A stretch of 64,000 nucleotides of DNA. Source: Salinibacter sp. 10B. Lineage in GTDB: Bacteria; Bacteroidota; Rhodothermia; Rhodothermales; Salinibacteraceae. The position numbers and the translations under genes were made by a program. Of the stretch, positions 18,601 through 25,156 are shown one piece after another (the stretch's first letter is position 1; every line of letters starts with the position of its first letter). The DNA is taken from positions 1,138,301 through 1,202,300 of the forward strand of contig NZ_MQWC01000004.1 in assembly GCF_002954405.1 (NCBI RefSeq), in the 5' to 3' direction. Below the pieces are notes generated by a model. The model saw nothing but the letters and a program-made list of their open reading frames with translations, was not told where the DNA came from and made no database searches.

Positions 18601-18898
18601 TACGAGCCTCCTGTAGAAACCGCTCAAGCCCATACTCGAAGTCCTGATCTCCTCCGGCCGACGACAACGGCTGGATCGTATCGCCGTCGGTTTCACGAAC
18701 GGCAATGTCATTCGGCAAATACTCCTTGACCGCCACCACCATCTCCAGGACCTCGTCAAAGGCGAGATACGTGATGCCGAAGCCGCCTACTCCCAAGACG
18801 CGCCCTACTCGAAATTGGTCGTCCAGAAGCGTCCCCTGATCGAGTGCAAGGGGACTGCGATTGGAAGGATCGTCCTGAAAAATGTCGTCCCGATCCAT
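15659..18898 (-). CDS. Transmembrane Ser/Thr protein kinase with FG-GAP/VCBS-like exterior
   Basis: A 1079-residue receptor-like kinase. The kinase domain (about 28-302) has the Gly loop GVGGFGITY (36-44), VAVKEYLP with Lys58, HRDIDPNN (172-179, Asp in place of the usual Lys after HRDI) and LDFGAAR (191-197). Two PEGA-like beta domains follow at about 328-385 and 521-590, separated by a Glu/Pro-rich linker. A membrane helix covers 608-626. Outside is an Ig/cadherin-like domain (about 640-720), then repeated VCBS/FG-GAP blades to the C-terminus, each with an acidic D-x-D-x-D style loop such as DLNGNGRVDVLSA. Such blades form calcium-binding propellers. The ligand is unknown and the gene stands alone. 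Confidence 0.9.
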   Translation of the reverse strand: MDRDDIFQDDPSNRSPLALDQGTLLDDQFRVGRVLGVGGFGITYLAFDEVLEMVVAVKEYLPNDIAVRETDGDTIQPLSSAGGDQDFEYGLERFLQEARTLAKFERHPNIVRVRSFFEGNGTAYLVMNFYEGRTLGEYLEARNGFIPEEEALLIMEQVVDGLAAVHEEDILHRDIDPNNVYLADDGTVVLLDFGAARTAVGERTHSMSVVLKRGYAPHEQYHSHGDQGPWTDVYACAATLYRALTGYKPPEAAARILDDELVAPRELVPSLSEAANEAVTAGLEVRPDTRPQSMEAFAELLPEAPADAEPGWIGEATTLDRAPDLEGTAELQVTATHACRLYVDGQQTATLPPAKTFTIGVEGGSHRLRAVRTDRTNSGQATVTATDTRAEEEGTRFSLDALVWQEVVSVTTGAPTSVDIDFEAEAAGPSEATEPDRGDPMHGETVQPESAGSPEAAEPVHPGPTEEAQPSGQPTETADSPEAQAEPAGRTAGGRAPRASGRDEGESGEDESGLEGATESGSVRVEVDRPARVSVDGERTVALDAGQTKQFDLAPGTHRVRAEAAEGARSWDQEVKVKPGRSTTVRAALDRAEAQDRAPIANEASLRNVAIGLGGLVVLLVVGWWGVSNEPPRPRADQLMTTADASVVNVRENDRDPDGSALRVRSVGALPDSVGRVTVIDSARLRFRPAAAFAGTARVRYVLADAAGDTAHAHVTFRVPFNGARQTVTAEVDQPQVVRADSLGDDGDLDVVIASLGDRAVSWSQNALSSQKGFQAPEALDSAVDGAVDVYTADLNGNGRVDVLSASLRNDVVAWYENRGGGEFGNPRPLSPAADGAVTVRAADLDQDGDTDVISGALLDQTVRWYENTGDGTFAEGRPITEGVRGLETLHIADLDRDQIPDVLVVSYQDSTIARYEPVPQSDSLRFVERAPIGTHLREPIEVHTADITGNGWTDVIVGKAGGEPIVLFENRTDSIGAEPAFGSGRVLVSDLRTVESIDSGDLNGDGHRDIFAASFDSDKIVWFENEGNGAFGTPQPIATQLPDVLSLEVADVERDGDLDVLTASQSENAVLWFENRLQ

Positions 18899-19043
18899 AC
18901 TGTGAGCAGATGATCAGCCGAAAGGCGCGGAGGTAGGATATGCCTAATTAAATTGGAAAAACGGCCGTTCCGCAATTTCGAGAAGAGACTCCGTCCTATC
19001 GACGGCACACAAGAGATCGTTACGTCCCGCCCCCTGCCCAAAC

Positions 19044-19077
19044 GAAAAAATGCCGGACCGCCCTGAAGCGGTCCGGC
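19044..19077 (-). terminator. Rho-independent terminator after the PfpI-family gene
   Basis: The 10-base arms GCCGGACCGC (19052-19061) and GCGGTCCGGC (19068-19077) are exact complements around a six-base loop. On the minus strand the stem is followed by ATTTTTT. It lies about 30 bp beyond the stop of the PfpI-like gene. Confidence 0.9.
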
Positions 19078-19106
19078 AGAAGAGTCCAACTTCCGGAAAT
19101 GCGACG

Positions 19107-19703
19107 CTATGCAGGCACCGGATCCTCGTGCTCAATGCGGGTGCCAAGTACGTCGAGGAATTGCTCCAACCAGGCCGAATGCGCGGGCCATGCGGGGCCC
19201 GTCACGAGATTCCCATCCGTTATGGCCTCGGACATGTCCACCTCTACGAACGTGCCGCCAGCTGCTTCCACCTCAGGAGCACAGGCCGGATACGCCGAAC
19301 AGCGCTTCCCTTCTAACACGTCGGCCGCGGCCAAAATCTGTGCAGCGTGACAGATGGCTGCAATCGGCTTGTTTTCGTTCGCAAAGTGCTGCACAATCTC
19401 TAGCACCCGGTCGTTGAGCCGAATGTACTCCGGTGCTCGTCCTCCCGGGAGACATAGGGCATCGTAGGCCGTTTCGTCGACCTCATCAAACGTGGCGTTC
19501 AGGGCAAAGTTATGCCCCCGCTTTTCGCTGTAGGTCTGGTCGCCTTCAAAGTCATGAATGGCCGTACGCACCGTATCGCCCGCCGCTTTGTCCGGACACA
19601 CGGCATGGACCTCGTGCCCGACCATTTGGAGAGCCTGGAACGGGACCATTACCTCGTAATCCTCTACGTAGTCCCCAACAAGCATCAGAATGTTCTTGGA
19701 CAT
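19107..19703 (-). CDS. DJ-1/PfpI family protein
   Basis: A 198-residue single-domain member of the class I glutamine amidotransferase-like superfamily. The nucleophile elbow is AAICHAAQ, with Cys118 and His119. An acidic residue near the N-terminus (Glu14 in GDYVEDYEV) fits the family's conserved Glu, and [13 protein letters not shown] is the usual block before the elbow. Relatives act as proteases, deglycases or stress chaperones; the activity here is not determined by sequence. It is monocistronic, closed by a strong terminator. Confidence 0.9.
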   Translation of the reverse strand: MSKNILMLVGDYVEDYEVMVPFQALQMVGHEVHAVCPDKAAGDTVRTAIHDFEGDQTYSEKRGHNFALNATFDEVDETAYDALCLPGGRAPEYIRLNDRVLEIVQHFANENKPIAAICHAAQILAAADVLEGKRCSAYPACAPEVEAAGGTFVEVDMSEAITDGNLVTGPAWPAHSAWLEQFLDVLGTRIEHEDPVPA

Positions 19704-19809
19704 GGACGTACCTCCGGGGTTATTGAAGTGGGATGGCGAACGTGCCTCTTTTCACAGGGACACGATTGAAAAGATCCCGTAAAGACCGTCTCCCGGGCCC
19801 GATCGCTTC

Positions 19810-20187
19810 CTAGATGCCGACCGCATCAACGATCCGGTCCTCATACTTCTGCATCATCTTGCGAGCGAGGGCCTGATTGCCGTCCTTCGTGATGGCGAGC
19901 CCGTGATAGTAGGTGCGGTCGCCGATGATTCGGGTAATGACCAGCACATCCTCGGCTCGCCCCATCAGTTCCTGGATCGAATCCGGATCCATTTCAAGCA
20001 GGTCGAAGGCCTTCCGATAGGACTTGATAACGTCCGAGAATGCCGCCGACGCAACCGATCCATCGAAATCCGGATCGATCGACCGTCCTCCCATCGACAT
20101 CCCACTTTCAATGTCGACCACATCCGTCGAAATAAAGTTGTCGACGTCTTGCTCAAACTCTCTAAGGATTTCGTCTAGTTCACTCAT
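19810..20187 (-). CDS. Small acidic protein, possibly Roadblock/LC7-like
   Basis: A 125-residue acidic protein without signal peptide or membrane segment. The C-terminal part (AEDVLVITRIIGDRTYYHGLAI, then TKDGNQALARKMMQKYEDRI) resembles the strand-helix end of Roadblock/LC7 domains, which regulate small GTPases and motility in bacteria. The similarity is judged by eye and weak. No GTPase partner lies next to it. Its leader (20190-20217) carries an AT-rich short tandem array. The gene is probably real, given its codon pattern and spacing to the neighbouring genes. Confidence 0.6.
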   Translation of the reverse strand: MSELDEILREFEQDVDNFISTDVVDIESGMSMGGRSIDPDFDGSVASAAFSDVIKSYRKAFDLLEMDPDSIQELMGRAEDVLVITRIIGDRTYYHGLAITKDGNQALARKMMQKYEDRIVDAVGI

Positions 20188-20189
20188 GA

Positions 20190-20217
20190 GGAATAAAGGG
20201 TAAAATTACAAAATGAC
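20190..20217 (-). repeat. AT-rich short tandem array in the leader of the small acidic protein gene
   Basis: On the minus strand the leader contains units of seven to eight bases such as CATTTTG, TAATTTTA and CCTTTAT, ending two bases before the ATG. It resembles the other leader arrays in this window but is more degenerate. Confidence 0.4.
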
Positions 20218-20270
20218 ACGATTCACTGGGACCGCTCTCCAGCCCCCCCCATCGAGGGTGCCGCCCCCCA

Positions 20271-20726
20271 TCACCGGTCTGCGGTCGAGGGAGTGGCACT
20301 CGGTGTAGAAGAATCGGCAGTCGCCCACCAAGCGTCAAGGCTATATCGGCCGGGTCCCAATAGCAAGAGTGCAACAAACACGGTTGCCATCTCGGTGGCG
20401 TGCCAGGGCCCTTCTCCGGCCGCGAGATGACTGGCCGTAGCCACCGCCATCGTGAGGAGCAGAAACACCAGGACGGGACGAAGGAACAGGCCGAGCATTA
20501 ACAAAATGCCACCGGCAAATTCGGTGAGGGCAGCCATAAACCCCCAGGCTGCGGGCCATACCGTGACCCCAAAAATCGCCATGTTGCTCCCAAGATCGGT
20601 CCATGTCTCCAGCCCTCCTGAAATCTTCGCCCAGCCGTACGCAAAAACGAACGAGGCTCCAATTCCAACGCGAAGCAGAAGAAGTACGAGATCAACCGAA
20701 GCCCAGCGGGACAAACGCATTGGCAT
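20271..20726 (-). CDS. DoxX family membrane protein
   Basis: A 151-residue protein with four predicted membrane helices. LLLLRVGIGASFVFAYGWAK, the GGLETWTDLGSNMAIFG loop, ALTEFAGGILLMLGLFLRP and LLLGPGRYSLDAWW are typical DoxX/SURF4-like blocks. Relatives include quinol oxidase subunits and oxidoreductase partners of unknown reaction. It lies next to a close paralogue (20816-21226) on the same strand. The C-terminal 20 residues are Ser/Thr-rich and probably disordered. Confidence 0.88.
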   Translation of the reverse strand: MPMRLSRWASVDLVLLLLRVGIGASFVFAYGWAKISGGLETWTDLGSNMAIFGVTVWPAAWGFMAALTEFAGGILLMLGLFLRPVLVFLLLTMAVATASHLAAGEGPWHATEMATVFVALLLLGPGRYSLDAWWATADSSTPSATPSTADR

Positions 20727-20815
20727 GCGGGATTGAACAAAAGGAAACGCGTGGGCCTGGAGTCAACTCTTCGAAACAGAATCCGCCGTCCTGAAGAGCT
20801 CCCCTTCACGGGACC

Positions 20816-21226
20816 TTATCCAAACTGCTCATCCACACTGTACTTCCCGGGCCCAACGAAGATGAGACTCACGAAAACCCCCGCGTACAGCAGCGCCATC
20901 TCGGGCCCTCCGTCAATGGCTCCGGTGATATGAGCCGTGGCGGCGACCAACATGTTGATCGTCACAAGAATAGCAGCGGGCCGCGTGAGGAGCCCCGCAG
21001 TCACGAGCAATGCGCACACAAATTCCGCAACTGCGGCCATGAACCCCCAGAACATGGGAGCAAAGCCAAGCCCGAAGATCTCCATCGTGCCCCCGAGGCC
21101 GGCCCATTGTTCGGGCCCACCGGTAATTTTCCCTAGTCCATGCCCAAAGGCCAGATACAACCCAAAGAAGGCGCGGAGAAGCAGCAATCCGAAGTCGCGA
21201 TATTTGTCGAGATGTGTCCAGACCAT
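20816..21226 (-). CDS. DoxX family membrane protein
   Basis: A 136-residue four-helix membrane protein similar to the next gene downstream (20271-20726): LLLLRAFFGLYLAFGHGLGK, GGPEQWAGLGGTMEIFG, AVAEFVCALLVTAGLLTRPA and VGPGKYSVDEQFG. The two appear to be tandem duplicates with about 90 bp between them. The function is unknown beyond the family. It probably heads a two-gene unit on the minus strand. Confidence 0.88.
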   Translation of the reverse strand: MVWTHLDKYRDFGLLLLRAFFGLYLAFGHGLGKITGGPEQWAGLGGTMEIFGLGFAPMFWGFMAAVAEFVCALLVTAGLLTRPAAILVTINMLVAATAHITGAIDGGPEMALLYAGVFVSLIFVGPGKYSVDEQFG

Positions 21227-21404
21227 GAAGCCGATGATTCTCGTAAGAAAAATGACGATTCGACTTCCATGATAGGCAACGGCAGGGGAGAGTCACAATC
21301 GCCCAATTCCATCAGGCTGCGGTTCGTGCCACCACGGTGCTATTGCCGAACCGTACGGACCTCCGTTTCGGCCGGAACCCCGAACGGCCGCCACGCCCTC
21401 CTCG

Positions 21405-22705
21405 TCACTCTTCCAGCCCCACCCGCCGGAAGATCCGATCCACATTCCGCACGTGGTACCGCGGGTCGAATACGTCCTCAATCTCCTCGTCGGACAACAC
21501 CTCGGTAATCTCTTCGGCCTCGGCCACGACCTCTTGAAACGGGCGCTCCTCCTCCCATGCCGTCATGGCGAGGGGCTGCACACGGTCGTAGGCATCCTCC
21601 CGGTTCAAGCCCTTGTCGATGAGCTTCAGCATGAGGCGCTGGCTGTTGTAGAGGCCGTACGTCTCCTCCATGTTTTCGCGCATCGTGTCCTCGTAGACGA
21701 CGAGGTTGTCGATAATGCCGCTGAAGCGGCGGAGCGCGTAGTGCAGGAGCGTGGTCGCGTCCGGCAACACAATGCGCTCGACCGACGAGTGGCTGATGTC
21801 GCGCTCGTGCCACAGGGCCACGTTGTCAAACTCGCTGTTCATGTAGCCGCGCAGAAGCCGCGCACACCCGGTAATGTTCTCGGAACCCACAGGATTTCGC
21901 TTGTGCGGCATGGCCGACGACCCCTTCTGCCCCGCACTGAACGATTCTTCCGCCTCCCGTACCTCGCTCCGCTGCAAGTGCCGCACCTCTACGGCCATCT
22001 TTTCGAGCGTGGCGCCAATGCCGGCGATGACGCTGAGGTAGTTCGCGTGCCGATCGCGCGAGAGGACCTGCGTGGAGATAGTAGCGGGCTTGAGGCCGAG
22101 GCGCTCACAGGTGTACCGTTCCACCTCCGGCGGAATGTGGGCAAACGTCCCCACCGCTCCCGAGAGTTTGCCCACGCGCATCTCCTCGGCCGCTCGCTCA
22201 AAGCGCTCCTTATGGCGATTCATTTCGTCGTAGAAGCGGGCCATCTTGAGGCCGAACGTCGTCGGCTCGGCATGCACCCCATGCGTGCGCCCCATGGTGA
22301 GCGTCTCCTTGTGCTCTCGGGCCTTCTCCGCCAGTACGTCGATCATCCGGTCCAGCTGGGTGCGGATGAGGCTGTTGGCCTTCTTGATGCGCACCATGTA
22401 GGCAGTATCCACCACGTCGGTGGAGGTGAGGCCGTAGTGCACCCACTTCTTCTCCTCCCCCAGCGTCTCGCTGACGGCTCGCGTAAAGGCCACCACGTCA
22501 TGCTTCGTCTCCTTCTCGATTTCCTTGATGCGATCGACGTCGAAGTCGGCTTCATCGTAGAGCGTCTCCACGTCCTCGGGCGGAATGGCGCCAATCTCGC
22601 TCCACGCGGCACAGGCGGCGAGTTCTACGTCGAGCCAGGACTGAAACTTCTGCTCTTCGCTCCAGAGATCCGCCATGGGCGGGCGGGTATAACGATCAAT
22701 CATGC
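21405..22705 (-). CDS. purB: Adenylosuccinate lyase
   Basis: Catalyses two fumarate eliminations: SAICAR to AICAR, and adenylosuccinate to AMP. The fumarase/aspartase superfamily signature [14 protein letters not shown] holds the flexible catalytic loop. [15 protein letters not shown] supplies the His region, and [12 protein letters not shown] is another substrate-contact block. The protein is 433 residues from the ATG at 22705 ([10 protein letters not shown]), the normal length. The frame is open nearly 200 codons further upstream, but that segment has no similarity to the family and overlaps a repeat-bearing leader. It has no purine genes beside it. Confidence 0.96.
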
Positions 22706-22736
22706 GATTGGAGAATGGAGATTCCAGAGTGGGAAT
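22706..22736 (-). repeat. Short tandem array directly upstream of the purB start
   Basis: On the minus strand the leader holds heptamers of the form NTCTCCA: CTCTGGA, ATCTCCA and TTCTCCA, preceded by ATTCCCA. The array runs to within five bases of the ATG. It parallels the arrays before fmt, ppx, ubiE and hemB. Confidence 0.6.
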
Positions 22737-22836
22737 GAAGAAAAAAAAGCTCGCCGGAGCCAGAGACATCATCCTTGAGGACGCACTATTGCCTGTCGCG
22801 ACTTGCGCATCAGGATCAAGAGTGACACCGTCCAGT

Positions 22837-22860
22837 CCCGATACGGAATACGCAATACAT
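22837..22860 (+). repeat. Heptamer array CGGAATA-CGCAATA followed by CATCCCC
   Basis: Two units of CGNAATA (22844-22857) are followed by CATCCCC. The same order of heptamers and the same CATCCCC tail occur at 56745-56771. It lies between a DoxX-like gene and purB. Confidence 0.6.
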
Positions 22861-22993
22861 CCCCCCGGCGACGCGCACGTCCGCGGCTTCTGGTACGGCG
22901 AACGAGAACCAGCATCCACAAGATAACTGCCCTGTCGCCGCGAATGCCAGCGTCGACCGGCGAGAGGCGTGAACGTTTCGTTCAGACGCCCAA

Positions 22994-23359
22994 TCAGATG
23001 CCGGACCGGCACACTGCCCAGTACACCCAGGCCATCAATGCGAATTGTAACGGCAGCCGAGCGTAGAGCACCCAGAGTGGGATCTGAGAAAAGGCCTTCG
23101 GGTGACGCACCATGTAGACGTGTACCGGGAAGACGGCACATAGCAGCAGGATGAGCCCCCAGCCCGCGTATGGCCGGACACTGGGAACGAGAACCCCGAT
23201 GCCTCCCAGGACTTCGGCAACACCGCTGAGGTAGACAACCAAGAACGGACGTGGGACATACGGCGGTACGACCCGAACGAAGGTCTCTGGCCACAGAAAA
23301 TGGGCGAGTCCTGCGCCGATAAACAAGGCAGCGATGGCGTAAATCGAACCGATGTGCAT
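22994..23359 (-). CDS. DoxX-like membrane protein
   Basis: A 121-residue protein with four hydrophobic helices. [26 protein letters not shown], split between helices, and [19 protein letters not shown] match the DoxX-like group with a VPxxxPxP loop. [23 protein letters not shown] also fits that group. It is more divergent from the two DoxX proteins on the other side of purB than they are from each other. The start at 23359 ([10 protein letters not shown]) was chosen because the upstream open frame (81 more codons) is not hydrophobic and crosses a T/C-rich leader. Confidence 0.82.
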   Translation of the reverse strand: MHIGSIYAIAALFIGAGLAHFLWPETFVRVVPPYVPRPFLVVYLSGVAEVLGGIGVLVPSVRPYAGWGLILLLCAVFPVHVYMVRHPKAFSQIPLWVLYARLPLQFALMAWVYWAVCRSGI

Positions 23360-24119
23360 GAACGTATGGGAAAATGAAAGGGGAATTTCTGTCGCACGTG
23401 ATGCTATACTGCTCCGCCCCGCTCCACTGTCCCCCAAGTGTCTTCCCTTCGATCCTTGGGGAATATCACCTCCCTCGTTTTCCAGCATGCCGGTCCGGAT
23501 TAACGCCGCGAAGCATTCGGAGCGCAAACTCACCCGAGCCCGGGCGAGACCAAACGCCCAACGGCTTGCCTGAACGACCTTACCCCCCAAACGACAAACC
23601 ATTTAGAAGAAACGGAGGCTCTTCCCTCTGTCGTGCAACATATGTACAACAGATTGCAACATTTGCAATAACGTTCGTCCGCCGGCTCCTCTATTCTGGA
23701 TGACGACGCTGAAGATCACGTCATCTCGTGACAAGCACAAACTTCAGGATCTCAACCCCAGAACGCACTCCGGCCTGCACTCGGCTGCTATCCATGTATC
23801 GGCTGAGATATTAGAAAAAACGGACCCAATGCAAATACCTTGAATATTAAAATATGATGTTGTATACTATCATTTGAATTAAAGCTCCTTATTCCGATCC
23901 GTTAGGGTCGACCAATCGAAAACCGCTTCCTCTTTTGGTTGCGTAGATTGCACACAGAGCGCTGTTGCACTACACACTCTCTCCTGCGCCCCTCCCGCTC
24001 CACATTCGTGCCCATCAGCGGGCCGTTGACATCGATCCCTCAAGCTGAACAGCGGAAGACACCAACGCCCCCTGCTCTCTACCCTTCTTTTTTTATCACG
24101 TACGCAAAGCAAATCCCTT
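23360..24119. other. Intergenic stretch of about 760 bp before the tail-collar gene
   Basis: No gene was found. Composition falls to AT-rich between about 23640 and 24110, which is consistent with a long leader or promoter region for the surface-protein cluster that begins at 24120. A dyad-like stretch with TTGCAACATTTGCAATAAC is near 23654. I could not identify a specific promoter. Confidence 0.4.
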
Positions 24120-24686
24120 ATGGAGCCATTTATCGGACAAATCACCATGGTCGGCTTCAACTATGCCCCGCAGGGCTGGGCCCTGTGTAATGGGCAAACA
24201 CTTCCGATCTCGCAGAACCAGGCCCTCTTCTCGTTGCTCGGCACCTACTATGGCGGCGACGGACGCACGACCTTCGCGCTCCCCGACCTGCGCGGTCGCG
24301 CCCCGGTGCATCAGGGGCAAGGACACGGCCGCCACTACTCAATGGGACAGCAGGGCGGCCGAGAGGAAGAAACAATGAGCATCGACCAGATGCCGGCGCA
24401 CAACCATCCGATCCAGATCACGAAGGCCAATATTGAGGCACACGTCGGAGAAGGAAGGGGCGAATCGGCGGATTCCAAAACGCCAGACGGTAGTCTCCTT
24501 GGGAATCCAACTGAAAGCATCTACTACAAAGACAAAGGCCCGAACGTGTCCCTCTCGAAGAGTGCCATAAGTGTAGAAGCTCAATCAGGCAATACGGGCG
24601 GATCTCAACCCGTGTCGAAGATGCAGCCCTACACGACAGTAAACTTCATCATTGCCCTGCAAGGCCTTTATCCGCCCCGGTCCTGA
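24120..24686 (+). CDS. Phage tail-collar domain protein (microcystin-dependent protein family)
   Basis: A 188-residue protein starting MEPFIGQITMVGFNYAPQGW, followed by ALCNGQTLPISQNQALFSLL and GTYYGGDGRTTFALPDLRGR, which is the tail-collar fold. The QMPAHNH block and the C-terminal YTTVNFIIALQGLYP are the usual continuation in the microcystin-dependent protein (MdpB-like) family. No signal peptide is visible. The family is found in phage tails but also in cellular gene sets with surface proteins, as here. It is followed by a DUF6916-like gene and a large secreted protein on the same strand, without any other phage genes. Confidence 0.92.
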   Translation: MEPFIGQITMVGFNYAPQGWALCNGQTLPISQNQALFSLLGTYYGGDGRTTFALPDLRGRAPVHQGQGHGRHYSMGQQGGREEETMSIDQMPAHNHPIQITKANIEAHVGEGRGESADSKTPDGSLLGNPTESIYYKDKGPNVSLSKSAISVEAQSGNTGGSQPVSKMQPYTTVNFIIALQGLYPPRS

Positions 24687-24729
24687 TGACCTCCTCGGCC
24701 TATAGACTCTGGAATGAACCGGTACAACC

Positions 24730-25065
24730 ATGTCTGATATCCACAATCGCGAGCACTATGAGGGAACGGAAGGAACGACCCTCATAGTGAAGATCGACGA
24801 GAACACGACCGTCGAACTTACACAAGTCGACTACAACGACACCAGCAACGCTCAGATTGACGGGTTTTCTGTCCTCTTTGAGGGCTCGGACGATGCGATT
24901 TTCGACCAGGGACTCTACTCCGTCGAGCACGCCGACGTCGGCGCGGGCGAGGTGTTTCTCGTTCCGGTCCTCAGTCAGGATCCCGAAAAGCGGAAATACG
25001 AGCTCGTCGTGTCGAAACTAAAAAAGGACGTCAACGAGGCTGGAGGCGACGCAGGACAAGGCTGA
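24730..25065 (+). CDS. DUF6916-like small protein
   Basis: A 111-residue acidic protein. The pattern DGFSVLFEGSDDAIFDQGLYSVEHADVG, spread over residues 45-72, and VFLVPVLSQDPEKRKYELVVSK match the DUF6916 group, whose members regularly sit next to tail-collar proteins. The function is unknown. It lies 43 bp after the tail-collar gene, so the two are probably co-transcribed. The family call is by eye and moderately sure. Confidence 0.7.
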   Translation: MSDIHNREHYEGTEGTTLIVKIDENTTVELTQVDYNDTSNAQIDGFSVLFEGSDDAIFDQGLYSVEHADVGAGEVFLVPVLSQDPEKRKYELVVSKLKKDVNEAGGDAGQG

Positions 25066-25156
25066 CCCGTGTAGGGTGAATACACTTTCTCACCGGGGCG
25101 AATCCACGAAGAACCCGTCTGCTCGTCATTGATCACCAAGTAGACAGATCCAGAAA

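Noticed and set aside
24120-25065. Prophage based on the tail-collar gene
   Set aside because: No integrase, capsid, terminase or lysis genes are near; the neighbours are a DUF6916-like protein and a secreted surface protein.
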